Assembly (NCBI RefSeq): GCF_000716445.1
Contig: NZ_JNWK01000075.1
Coordinates: forward strand, 1-31,129
Reading direction: 5' to 3'
DNA length: 31,129 nucleotides
Source of the DNA: Streptomyces wedmorensis
GTDB taxonomy: Bacteria; Actinomycetota; Actinomycetes; Streptomycetales; Streptomycetaceae
The notes beneath the pieces were generated by a model. The model was not told the DNA's origin. It was given only the letters and a program-made list of their open reading frames with translations, and did not search any database. Shown piece by piece: positions 7,684-15,052 of this stretch. The position numbers and the translations under genes are program-made. Position 1 is the stretch's first letter; each line of letters begins with the position of its first letter.

Positions 7684-7981
7684 GTTGATGCCACCTGGGC
7701 CGTTCGTGCAAGACGAGCAGACGCCAGCGGTAGCAGCCGAGGGCGATGAGTGAGGGGGCTCGAGCGGTTGCACGTCGCCCGTCCTCCGGGGACACCCGGG
7801 ATTCGATCGGTCTCGGTCTCGGCATAGCTGTGGTGCTGGTAGGAACAGGGGGCCTGGAAGACGAAAGGCGGGGCGGGAGCTGTGGTCATCGGTCGTCACG
7901 GCGCGGAGTGTGCCGACGGGTTCGGCAGCCAGGCACGTGATGAGTCGCTGCCGTGATCCCTTTCGCGACATGCGGCAGGGG
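7684..7981. other. Intergenic region without recognisable genes
   Basis: This roughly 300-base stretch separates the lipoprotein start from the terminator of the alpha/beta hydrolase gene. It should hold the minus-strand lipoprotein promoter, but I see no convincing -10/-35 pair. No ORF in it has protein-like composition. Confidence 0.3.
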
Positions 7982-8011
7982 CCCCACACCCCGGTCGCCC
8001 GGGGTGTGGGG
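7982..8011 (-). terminator. 13-bp perfect terminator hairpin for the hydrolase gene
   Basis: CCCCACACCCCGG (7982-7994) and CCGGGGTGTGGGG (7999-8011) pair perfectly around TCGC. The hairpin begins 7 bases beyond the minus-strand stop at 8018. Actinomycete terminators commonly lack the T-tract. Confidence 0.75.
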
Positions 8012-8017
8012 GCAGCT

Positions 8018-8914
8018 TCAGACGAGGCTCGTCAGGAGCTTCGCGAAGAGCTGTGGCCGGCTGAAGTAGCCGACGTGTGAGGCCGCGAGGGTGTGGACGT
8101 CGAAGGGGTGGTGGGGGGTGAGGGCGTCGGCCGTGCGGATCATGTGGTCCTGGACGGTGAGGGGGAGGCTGCGGTCGGCGGTGAGGCGGACGTACGTGTG
8201 CGGGACCCGGCCCCAAGTCTCGGCCTGGACAAGCGCGCCGGGTTCCATCGCCGCGTAGGTCTCGTCCGGGTCCAGGGAGTCGAGCAGCAGCCGGAACTGG
8301 TGGTCGGTGGAGTCGGCCATGACGGCGGCCTTCAAGGCGGCGAAGATGTCGGGATCGGCGTGGGCGGCACGCCAGTTGAGCCGGACGACGCCGGGACCCC
8401 GTACGCCCGGGTCGGGTACGTCCGGAACGGCGATTCGGGCGACCGCGCCGTCCAGCAGGTTGTCGTCGACGACGTCCCACGCCTCGGTGAGCATGGCCGG
8501 GTCGGCGAGGCAGAGGGCGGAGAGGTAGACGACCCGGTGGAGCAGCTCCGGTGCGGCGTTGGCGACGGCGCTGATGGTCAGGCCGCCGAGGCTGTTGCCG
8601 ACCAGCACGATCGGGCCCGACGGGGCGAGGCGCCGCAGGGTGTCGACCACGTGGCGGACGTTGTCCTGCAAGGTGACGCCGCGCAGGGGGGAGGGCGCGG
8701 CGGCGAGTTCGGTGAGGTCCTGGGGCTGCCGGTAGTAAGCGGCGGGAGTGTTGGCGAGGTCGCCGTGGCCGGGCAGGTCGACGGCGTGGGAGCGGTGGCC
8801 GAGCAGGGCCAGCTCGTTCTGTAGCGGGCCCCAGGCCCGGGCGTTGCTGGAGCCGCCGTGAACGCAGACGAAAGTGGGGCGCGAGTGTGCGCGCATGCTG
8901 AAGATCCTCGTCAT
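8018..8914 (-). CDS. Alpha/beta-hydrolase (esterase-like)
   Basis: This 298-residue protein has a complete alpha/beta-hydrolase layout: an oxyanion-hole HGG at residues 19-21, the nucleophile elbow GNSLGG with Ser108, Asp247 (TADRSL) as the probable acid, and His280 (ASHVGYFS) as the base. The order and spacing match the methyl-salicylate-esterase-like branch of Streptomyces hydrolases. The protein is cytosolic and its substrate is unknown. The ATG at 8914 lacks a good ribosome site; ATG 8896 (residue 7) follows GACGAGG at a usable distance and may be the true start. It is the last gene of a minus-strand group after the GNAT gene and a 17-codon ORF. Confidence 0.85.
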   Translation of the reverse strand: MTRIFSMRAHSRPTFVCVHGGSSNARAWGPLQNELALLGHRSHAVDLPGHGDLANTPAAYYRQPQDLTELAAAPSPLRGVTLQDNVRHVVDTLRRLAPSGPIVLVGNSLGGLTISAVANAAPELLHRVVYLSALCLADPAMLTEAWDVVDDNLLDGAVARIAVPDVPDPGVRGPGVVRLNWRAAHADPDIFAALKAAVMADSTDHQFRLLLDSLDPDETYAAMEPGALVQAETWGRVPHTYVRLTADRSLPLTVQDHMIRTADALTPHHPFDVHTLAASHVGYFSRPQLFAKLLTSLV

Positions 8915-8949
8915 CCAGAGGTGAAAGGTGAACGGTCGACGTGGGACCC

Positions 8950-8977
8950 GGTATCGGCGGCGGTGGCAGCCGATACC
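8950..8977 (-). promoter_or_regulatory. Hairpin between the 17-codon ORF and the hydrolase gene
   Basis: GGTATCGGC (8950-8958) and GCCGATACC (8969-8977) form a 9-bp perfect stem with a 10-base loop. It lies 5 bases after the stop of the short ORF and about 36 bases before the hydrolase start. It could be an attenuator, or an mRNA processing or stability element. Confidence 0.4.
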
Positions 8978-8981
8978 AGGG

Positions 8982-9035
8982 TCAGCGCGTCGACCGGTCG
9001 CGCAGGGACTGCCAGTTGTGGATGACGGAGTTCAT
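8982..9035 (-). CDS. 17-residue ORF between the acetyltransferase and hydrolase genes
   Basis: ATG 9035 lies 3 bases after the GNAT stop codon, with GAAGGG just upstream inside the GNAT gene. The peptide is MNSVIHNWQSLRDRSTR followed by TGA. Its position, ribosome site and the hairpin right after it are what a translated leader peptide would look like. The composition shows no clear amino-acid run, so a sensed ligand cannot be named. It may be a chance ORF. Confidence 0.35.
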   Translation of the reverse strand: MNSVIHNWQSLRDRSTR

Positions 9036-9038
9036 GTC

Positions 9039-9581
9039 TCAGCCCTTCGTGTCCGATTTCCAGTCCTCGGCGAGGAGTCCGAGCAGTACCTCGTCGAGGA
9101 ACTCGCCCAGAACCCAGGCCGAGGAGCGCAGGACGCCCTCGCGGACGAAGCCGTTGCGTTCGGCGGCGCGCAGCATCGCGTCGTTGTCCGCGAGCGTCTC
9201 GATCTGCAGCCGGTGCAGGCCGCGTACGACGAAGCCGTAGTGACAGAGGGTCGCGACCACGTCCGTGCCATAGCCCTTGCCGCGGGCGGCCGGCAGCAGA
9301 CCGAGGCCGATGTGCGCGGACCGGCTGTGGTTGTCGATGCCCCACAGGTTCGCGGTGCCGACCAGCGTGCCGTCCTCCAACTCCACGACGGAGAACGGGA
9401 CACGGTCCGGTGGCGTGTCGTCCACCGCGAGCCGCAGGTCCTTCGAGTCGGGCGACACCGGCCGCCACGGCGCCGCCTCGGCCCGCGACCCGTTCACCAC
9501 GTCGTCGTAGAGCTCGGTCCGTAGGATCGGGATGTCCTCCACGTGACGGGCCCGCAGCCCGACCTTGCTCCCTCTCAGCAT
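9039..9581 (-). CDS. GNAT-family N-acetyltransferase (RimJ/RimL-like)
   Basis: This 180-residue protein has the GNAT core. A strand (GTLVGTANLWGID) leads into the acetyl-CoA loop ARGKGYGTD (residues 99-107, the Q/R-x-x-G-x-G/A pattern). The C-terminal N-A/D-A-M-x-R-A-A-E-R-N-G-F segment that follows is typical of RimJ/RimL-type acetyltransferases. It transfers acetyl from acetyl-CoA to an amine; the acceptor is unknown. AGGAAG lies 6 bases upstream of the ATG. It is the first gene of the minus-strand group ending at 8018. An inverted repeat lies about 35 bp upstream. Confidence 0.85.
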   Translation of the reverse strand: MLRGSKVGLRARHVEDIPILRTELYDDVVNGSRAEAAPWRPVSPDSKDLRLAVDDTPPDRVPFSVVELEDGTLVGTANLWGIDNHSRSAHIGLGLLPAARGKGYGTDVVATLCHYGFVVRGLHRLQIETLADNDAMLRAAERNGFVREGVLRSSAWVLGEFLDEVLLGLLAEDWKSDTKG

Positions 9582-9614
9582 GCAAGCTTCCTATCCGACC
9601 GGCCGCGCCGACGG

Positions 9615-9636
9615 CAAACGATTAAGTGAGCGTTTG
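9615..9636. promoter_or_regulatory. CAAACG-N10-CGTTTG inverted repeat upstream of the GNAT gene
   Basis: Perfect 6-bp arms at 9615-9620 and 9631-9636 flank a 10-base AT-rich spacer, 34 bases upstream of the acetyltransferase start. The geometry (22 bp in total) suits a TetR- or MarR-like dimer site. No regulator gene is adjacent. Confidence 0.35.
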
Positions 9637-9663
9637 ATGCTCGGTTGTCCGTTTCGTTTGCGG

Positions 9664-9906
9664 TCAGGTGTCGCGGCAGTCGGGGGTGTTTTGGTGGGTG
9701 AGGCGCCGGGTCATGAGGATGATGGCGGCGATTTGGATCATGGCTGCTGATCGGTGTGGGTGGGTTTCGCAGCCGCGGGCCAGACGGCGGTGGTGCATGA
9801 TCCGGCCGAGGGTTCCTTCGACGACCCGGCGGCGGGGTTGGACGGTGAAGCCGCGGGTGTGGGGGTCGCGTTGAACGAGGTCGAGGTCGAGGTCGATGTC
9901 GATGGG
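9664..9906 (-). pseudogene. 3' remnant of an IS5-type transposase
   Basis: The C-terminal 80 residues contain VQRDPHTRGFTVQPRR, then VVEGTLGRIMHHRRLARGCE. These match the ends of Streptomyces IS5-family DDE transposases, including the E of the DDE triad in 'VVE-T-W/G' and the R-R-L-A-R-D/G-Y/C-E motif. Everything upstream of about 9906 is unrelated, so the N-terminal two thirds and the first catalytic aspartates are gone. The element cannot transpose. The terminal inverted repeat beyond the stop was not identified. Confidence 0.75.
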
Positions 9907-9991
9907 TCGGCATGCGTCCGCGCTTGCTGACCTTCGATTTGCAGCGCGGCGCCTGAGCATGGTTCTTGGGTTGGAACGGATGGCGTGTGAC

Positions 9992-10330
9992 ATGGCCCGA
10001 CAGCTCGCCCGTGGCATGGGGTCCTTCTTCAAAGAATGCGGCTGCGTCAAGCCCACCCGCTGCCCTCACCCGTATTCGATCCGGTTCCGGGACGCGCTGG
10101 GCAAGCAGCGTGAGGAGTCCGGTTTCGGGACGCAGGACGAGGCGATCGAGCGGTACGCGGAGAAGCACGGCACCACGACGGACGGCTACCTGCTGCGCGG
10201 CTCGGGCGGCTACTTCACCGAAGGCATGGAGCGGCGCCGGGTGAAGAAGCTCTTCACGGACCTTTCGCCAAGCTGCAGGCAGCTGGTCCGCATGTGGTCC
10301 GGATCTTGGTCGGCACAGAGGGGCCCCTGA
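9992..10330 (+). pseudogene. Truncated tyrosine-recombinase (AICE-type integrase) remnant
   Basis: From ATG 9992 the peptide begins MARQLARGMGSFFKECGC, then PTRCPHPYSIRFRDALGKQ and EESGFGTQDEAIER. This is the arm-type DNA-binding N-terminus of actinomycete integrases (pSAM2/SLP1-like). Right after ERYAEKHG the text changes to TDGYLLRGSGGYFTEGMERR, which resembles part of the catalytic half. The middle seems deleted and the frame ends at 10330, before the R-H-R-Y catalytic residues. It cannot be an active recombinase. No attachment site was recognised. Confidence 0.6.
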
Positions 10331-10378
10331 CTGATTGCCCGTGGCGGTGGCGAGCCGGCGCACAAATGAGGGGCGGGC

Positions 10379-10609
10379 CTACAAGGTCAGCTCGGGCTGT
10401 TCGACGGCATGACTGACAATGATGCCGATCTCTGCCATGCGGTTCGCGACGCCAGTACCAGCGTGCGGCCCGCCGTCGGGCAGAACGATGAGAGTGCCGC
10501 CCGTGAGGTCGTACGGTTCCGAGCTCGTCGACAACTGCACGGACCGCCCGTCGGCGAGGAACTTGCACACGGTACGGACGCGCAGGTCCCCCTCGGCGAC
10601 GCCGAGCCG
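10379..10609 (-). pseudogene. UTRA-domain remnant of a GntR-family regulator
   Basis: The frame after an in-frame stop at 10612-10610 reads LGVAEGDLRVRT, then CKFLADGRSVQLSTSSEPYD. It ends in an aliphatic strand (MAEIGIIV). The pattern 'R-x-x-x-F-L-x-D-G-x-P/S-V-Q-L-x-x-S-x-x-P-x-D' is typical of the ligand-binding UTRA domain of HutC/GntR regulators. The DNA-binding winged helix that should precede it is absent, as is the usual C-terminal part. It is a dead fragment lying beside two mobile-element fragments. Confidence 0.5.
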
Positions 10610-10654
10610 TCAGCTCACCACGACCCACCACGAGATCAATTCATCGGACACGGC

Positions 10655-10678
10655 CTGGCGCCCGCACTGAGGCGCCAG
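10655..10678 (-). terminator. Hairpin immediately after the minus-strand hypothetical gene
   Basis: CTGGCGCC (10655-10662) and GGCGCCAG (10671-10678) form an 8-bp stem with an 8-base loop. It begins one base beyond the TAA stop at 10681-10679. Confidence 0.55.
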
Positions 10679-11200
10679 TTACTCGTCGTCCTCCTCGTCT
10701 TCGTCGTACCAGCCTTCGATCATGCCGACGAGTCGTTCGTCGATCGGGTTGTCGAACTCGTCTTCGGTGGCGAGGAGTCGGCGAAGCGTGTTCAGGGGGT
10801 ACCAGTGCTCGCCGGGCTTGGCGTCGGGTGCGCCGACGCAGGGGGTGTCCAGGTATGCGGGGTCCGGGATCGCCGGATAGAACGCCGGGAGCAGGCCGAA
10901 GGTGACGTCCGGTTCGAACTTCCATGCCCAGCCCTCGCGCCGTCGGCGCAGGGTCTCGCCGATGTACCAGACGGCACCCTGGACGAAGGGGGAGCGGCGC
11001 TGTGCGGTGATCTCCTCCGGCTCGGCGAATGACTCCTTGACGAGGTCTTCCAGGGCATCGAGGGAGGCGTCGGAGAAGTCGAACCGGTCGACGCCGCCGG
11101 CTTCCCGAGCCCAGCGTTCGAAGGCGACCTGGCGTTCGGTGAGCCAGACCAGGAGGTCAGGATGGCGGGTGGAGTCGTAGTCGGAGTGGGGTGTGGTCAT
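10679..11200 (-). CDS. Conserved hypothetical protein, acidic C-terminus
   Basis: This 173-residue cytosolic protein is of a type I associate with Streptomyces conserved hypotheticals; no function is known to me. It has a helical N-terminal region (about 15-60), a central QRRSPFVQGAVWYIGETLRR segment, and a very acidic tail (DEDEEDDE). No catalytic motif, signal or membrane segment is visible. The ATG at 11200 has only a weak ribosome site (TAGG). It is divergent from the surface-protein gene at 11403; an inverted repeat and promoter lie in the shared 200-bp gap. Its own hairpin follows the stop. Confidence 0.7.
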   Translation of the reverse strand: MTTPHSDYDSTRHPDLLVWLTERQVAFERWAREAGGVDRFDFSDASLDALEDLVKESFAEPEEITAQRRSPFVQGAVWYIGETLRRRREGWAWKFEPDVTFGLLPAFYPAIPDPAYLDTPCVGAPDAKPGEHWYPLNTLRRLLATEDEFDNPIDERLVGMIEGWYDEDEEDDE

Positions 11201-11263
11201 GGCCAGAACCTACCGAACCGCGCTGCCACCCACGCAGGATCTTCGCGGAGTTATCACACGCCG

Positions 11264-11296
11264 CGTCAACAACGCCTTGTACCTGAGGTGTTGACG
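11264..11296. promoter_or_regulatory. CGTCAACA-N17-TGTTGACG inverted repeat
   Basis: Perfect 8-bp arms at 11264-11271 and 11289-11296 enclose 17 bases that include the -35 hexamer TTGTAC. The element lies in the divergent gap between the hypothetical gene (11200) and the surface-protein gene (11403). It is well placed to repress or switch the plus-strand promoter. As RNA it could also fold. Confidence 0.45.
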
Positions 11297-11307
11297 GCCT
11301 CTAGTGT
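11277..11307 (+). promoter_or_regulatory. Candidate promoter of the surface-protein gene
   Basis: TTGTAC (11277-11282) and TAGTGT (11302-11307) are separated by 19 bases. The -10 fits TAGNNT well, but the spacer is long, which suggests dependence on an activator or distortion by a bound regulator. The leader to the GTG at 11403 would be about 90 bases. Confidence 0.4.
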
Positions 11308-11402
11308 GGTGGGTCGGCAGGAGTGGGCACGATACGGGGGCCCCTTGTCCGGCCTGCCCTCGCAGTCTTGAGTCCCGTGGCCCCCACGACCAGGGACACT
11401 AC

Positions 11403-13805
11403 GTGAGCACACCTATACGACAGCGTCTGAAAAGGCGCTTATCTGCCGCGCTGGCGGTCGTTTCCTCGGCGGCGGTACTGCTGGTCGGCCTGCCGTCCGT
11501 GGCGTCGGCCGCGCCCGGGGACTACGCGAAGATCACCGGCGGCAAGCGGTGCGATCAGATGCACCTGAAGAGGACCATCCCGCGTACGCCGAACAACTCG
11601 GGTGCACCGACGGGTCAGCACCAATGGACGAAGTCCGGGCCGGACGAGGAGTACTACTACAACAACGCGTTCAAGGGCTTCGAGAACGTTCCCGCGCCCA
11701 CTGCGGCCGAGCTGGGGCAGGTCACCGGCAGCCGCGCGGACATCGACAAGTGGGACGAGGCGTATGCGGCCTCCAAGGACCCGGAGGACATGCGCAAGGC
11801 GATCTACTCCCGCTACAAGCGGCACCGGAACGAGTCGAACAACCCCAAGCCGTTCGGCAGCTGGAAGGTCAACCTGATCAGCGCGCAGGTCAGCAAGCAG
11901 AAGGGGGGCGTGTTCGAGGTCAAGGCGGTTCAGGACTTCAACATGGTCGGCCCCGACTGGCTGTGCGAGGTCACGATCGAGATCTTCGACAAGGACGGCA
12001 AGAAGATCGCCTCCCGGCGGTACGACTCCTACAACCAGCGAACCGGTGAGCTGGGGGAGTTCAAGTCCGACGGGAAGCGCAAGCCGGCCCAGCTCCGGGC
12101 CGACAGGATCATCCTGCGGCACAAGGACGCGAAGTACGACTTCACCCGGCACCGCCTGACGATGTTCACGTCGGAGAAGCCGAACGGGGCCACCCTCCGC
12201 GACTACAAGGCCGAGAACGACAAGCTGCGAGCGGAGCGGGGGACGGGGAACAACCCGATCCGGATCGCGGAGCGCCGGGCGACCGCGAAGGGCCTGTGGC
12301 CGCAGACGAAGTACACGAAGACGTACAACGTGTTCAACCCGCTGCCGAACCGCGGCACCCAGGGCCCGGGCGCCTCGATGGCCTACGGGTCGGGACAGAA
12401 CCCGGCCCAGGCCCGTCAGTTGCAGAACCAGTACCTGGCGGACAACGCCCGGTCCGCGCTCGGCCGGGGCCCGGGCGGGGTGGACTTCTCCACCCTGGAG
12501 CTCCAGTACGTCGGCAACCCGGTCAAGGGCAAGGCTCTGGACTACTCCATGAAGGCCGACCTCATGCCCGATGAGGACGACAACCCGGGCTGGGGCGGAC
12601 AGGCGAAGCTCGAACTGGCCTCCGACGCCTTGTTCACGTGGCTGGCGCTCACCCCGGACCGGCAGTGGGTGAACCTCAACCCCGACCAGCCCAACACCAT
12701 CATGGACAAGGCGTTCGGTGAAACCGACGCCGGCCGTGTCCTCCTCGTAGCCGACATGGAGATGAAGCGGGACTTCTCCCGCGCCATGGACCCCAAGAAG
12801 TCCCCGGGCAAGGAGTTCATGGACGCCGCCCCCAAGGTCGACGGGGTCCCGTGCTGGGGATCGGGGCGCAACTGGATCGTTCCCGGCCGGGCGAAGGTCC
12901 GCGAGCAGGACGGCGGGATCTACATCCTCGACGCCCCGCTGGAGGTCAACCACGCGGCGATGGACTTCGACACCCCCGTACAGGGAGAGGACTGCTCGAA
13001 GAAGCTCAGCAAGGAGGAGAAGGAGCGCAGCCACCGGCTGATCACCCAGTACCTCGTCCCGCATGTCGAGAAGCAGATCAACGCCGACCCCAAGTACGCC
13101 GACCTGCGCCGCGTCTACAAGTCCCGCGTCGCGGCCGAGTGGATCCGCCAGCAGGACGCGAAGAAGGCCACCGACTTCCGTCCCATCATCGACAGCAACG
13201 ACCTGAAGCGGTGGCCGCTGCGCGGTGAGAACGCCCACTGGGACAAGCGGACCGTGTGGCAGGAGATGGTGAAGTCCTTCACCAAGGGCGACTTCACCTA
13301 CGAATGGCCCCTCGGTGACGGCCGGATCTACACGTTCTTCGTCGGCGGCATCGACTTCGCAAAGGCACCCAAGCGGAACATCACCGCAGTCGAGTTCACC
13401 GCCCAGCACCGTGAACTGCCCCGCGAGACGAAGGACTCCGTCCGCACGGAGACCTCCGCCCGCGACAGTGACACCGCGTTCCTGGGCGGCAACGGCGCCG
13501 CCCTGACAGATGACGGGAAGCCCGACCCGACGCCGACGCCGACGCCGACGCCAAAGCCGACTGACCCGACGCCGACCGACCCGCCCACGTCGCCGGGCCC
13601 GGACCCGACCAAGCCCGGCAACGGCGACACCGGCGGCAGCGGGGGCGCGACGCCTCCGGCGAACCGACCGGACCCGGACGGCGGCCTCGCCGACACCGGA
13701 TCGGACACCCCGATCGGCCTGATCTCCGGCATCGCCGCGGCGATCGCCGCCACCGGCGCGGCCCTGGTGTGGTGGATGCGGCGTCGCCGCACCGTCCAGG
13801 AGTAG
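11403..13805 (+). CDS. Large secreted protein with a class E sortase (LADTG) anchor
   Basis: This 800-residue protein starts at GTG 11403 (AGGGAC upstream). It has a Sec signal peptide (basic RQRLKRR, a hydrophobic run, and cleavage near VASA/AP at about 37). A long globular ectodomain of no recognised family covers about 40-700. A Pro/Thr repeat linker follows at about 708-740. It ends with the sorting signal LADTG (762-766), a hydrophobic helix and a RRRR tail. LAXTG is the motif used by actinobacterial class E sortases, so it should be linked to peptidoglycan. The few cysteines include C-E-V and D-G-V-P-C segments. Codon 13 (11439-11441) is TTA, implying dependence on the bldA tRNA and hence on development. 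It is monocistronic and followed by a strong terminator. The ectodomain's function is unknown. Confidence 0.85.
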   Translation: MSTPIRQRLKRRLSAALAVVSSAAVLLVGLPSVASAAPGDYAKITGGKRCDQMHLKRTIPRTPNNSGAPTGQHQWTKSGPDEEYYYNNAFKGFENVPAPTAAELGQVTGSRADIDKWDEAYAASKDPEDMRKAIYSRYKRHRNESNNPKPFGSWKVNLISAQVSKQKGGVFEVKAVQDFNMVGPDWLCEVTIEIFDKDGKKIASRRYDSYNQRTGELGEFKSDGKRKPAQLRADRIILRHKDAKYDFTRHRLTMFTSEKPNGATLRDYKAENDKLRAERGTGNNPIRIAERRATAKGLWPQTKYTKTYNVFNPLPNRGTQGPGASMAYGSGQNPAQARQLQNQYLADNARSALGRGPGGVDFSTLELQYVGNPVKGKALDYSMKADLMPDEDDNPGWGGQAKLELASDALFTWLALTPDRQWVNLNPDQPNTIMDKAFGETDAGRVLLVADMEMKRDFSRAMDPKKSPGKEFMDAAPKVDGVPCWGSGRNWIVPGRAKVREQDGGIYILDAPLEVNHAAMDFDTPVQGEDCSKKLSKEEKERSHRLITQYLVPHVEKQINADPKYADLRRVYKSRVAAEWIRQQDAKKATDFRPIIDSNDLKRWPLRGENAHWDKRTVWQEMVKSFTKGDFTYEWPLGDGRIYTFFVGGIDFAKAPKRNITAVEFTAQHRELPRETKDSVRTETSARDSDTAFLGGNGAALTDDGKPDPTPTPTPTPKPTDPTPTDPPTSPGPDPTKPGNGDTGGSGGATPPANRPDPDGGLADTGSDTPIGLISGIAAAIAATGAALVWWMRRRRTVQE

Positions 13806-13826
13806 CCTGAACAAGCAGTACAAACA

Positions 13827-13870
13827 GGAAGGGCCCCGCCCCCGGTTCGCCCCGGGGGCGGGGCCCTTCC
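13827..13870. terminator. 19-bp perfect terminator hairpin
   Basis: GGAAGGGCCCCGCCCCCGG (13827-13845) pairs perfectly with 13852-13870 around a 6-base loop, 22 bases past the surface-protein stop. It is symmetric enough to act on both strands. Confidence 0.85.
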
Positions 13871-15052
13871 CATGTGCACTGCCGGTGTCAGGCCAGGTCG
13901 CTCGACCGTCCATGACCTCATCCGGTCCCGCCGCCTCAATTCGATCACCGTCGGTACGACAAGTACGAGCACACTCGTGCTGGCCGCGTGTTCGAGGCCG
14001 GTGAAGCGTTTGCGGCCCTGCCGTTCGGTCAGGTGGCGGGCGGTGGCGTGGCCGGAGCCGGTGAAGGCCATGAGGCCCGCCGCGGTGGTGTGGGCCAGTG
14101 ACTCCTGGAACCAGGCGTAGTCCTTCGGCTGCACGTGGCAGCCCCGTACGGGCTCCGGTGCCATCAGGCCCTCGGTCGGCGGGTGGATGTCAGGCATCAC
14201 GTTCGCCTGGAACGGCGGGGCGTTCAGGTTCGCCTCACGTTCCTCCGCCGGGGACAGCCGACCTCCGCTGCCGAGTGCCTGGAGGGCGTGGACGGTCATC
14301 GTGCCGCCGTCCGTCGGGAGCTGCGTGCTGAACAGCAGGCCGGGCGTCTCGTTCCACGCTCCGATGTGGACCGCTTCGGCGTGGGCCGAGGCGGAGGCCA
14401 GCTGCTCGGCGGAGGTGGCGGCGTCGCTGTGGTTGCCCTTGCAGGCGAGGGGGATGACGAGGGACGGCTCTTCCGGCCGCCAGACCTCCGCGAAGTACTG
14501 GGGGCGGTAGCGGTACTTCACCTTCTCGCCCTTGTCCCTGCTGGTGAGGGCCCAGCCCGCGCGTAACGCCGTGTCTGCGGGGACGATCGTCACCGAATGG
14601 CCGGGGAAGCGGCTGCGCAGCATGTGCTCGGTGAGCGCGAAGCCGATGCCGAGTTCGCCGGACTGCAGCGACTTGTAGTGGTCCGCGATGCGGTGGCCCT
14701 CGTCGGTGAGGCCGAGGAAGGAGTTGCGACCGCCGGCCAGGGCCTGGGTGTACTTGAGCGCGCCCCAGTGTTCCGCCAGCCCTCGCCCTGCACCCCGCCA
14801 CGACAGAGCGGTGGCTCGGGCGAGGGTGTGGAGGACGTCCCAGAGGGTCACTTCGAACTGCCGGGACGGCTCCGTCTGCGGGATCAAGGCGAGGTCGGGC
14901 TTCCTGCGGAGCAGCTCGTCCTCGTTCTCCTCCCGCTTCTCGTCGTCCGCCGCGATGGCGGCCTCCACCTTCCCGACGAGCGCCACGTCGGAGCGGACGG
15001 AGACATTCGACGGCTGGGTCAGTTCCTGGAGCACTTCCTCGGTCGGCTTCAA
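13871..15052 (-). pseudogene. Unknown Streptomyces protein lacking its proper 3' end
   Basis: Coding begins at TTG 15052, with AAGGAG (15063-15058) five bases upstream. About 360 residues of clearly real, mostly soluble protein follow: KPTEEVLQELTQ, an acidic coiled stretch (DDEKREENEDELL), FEVTLWDVLHTLAR, and PSLVIPLACKGNHSDAATS. Past GLEHAASTSV (about 13970) the composition changes to noise. The open frame then runs straight through the terminator and the back of the surface-protein gene to 13328. A normal gene would not do that, so the original C-terminus appears to have been removed by a rearrangement. I do not recognise the function. A nuclease reading of the CKG segment is not supported by any acidic partner. 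Confidence 0.6.

Noticed and set aside
9896..9991. Earlier start for the integrase fragment
   Set aside because: This stretch is antisense to the IS5 transposase tail junction and does not resemble an integrase N-terminus.
13541..13600. Short tandem repeat GACGCC/CCGACG in the surface-protein gene
   Set aside because: It simply encodes the Pro/Thr wall-spanning linker.
11439..13913. 824-codon minus-strand ORF across the surface-protein gene
   Set aside because: It is a high-GC shadow frame; it contains repetitive Val/Leu/Arg/Gly text and covers the terminator.
14400..14480. PD-(D/E)xK nuclease reading of the PSLVIPLACKGNHS segment in the truncated gene
   Set aside because: No acidic residue sits two positions before the Lys (it reads A-C-K) and no other catalytic acid pattern is evident.
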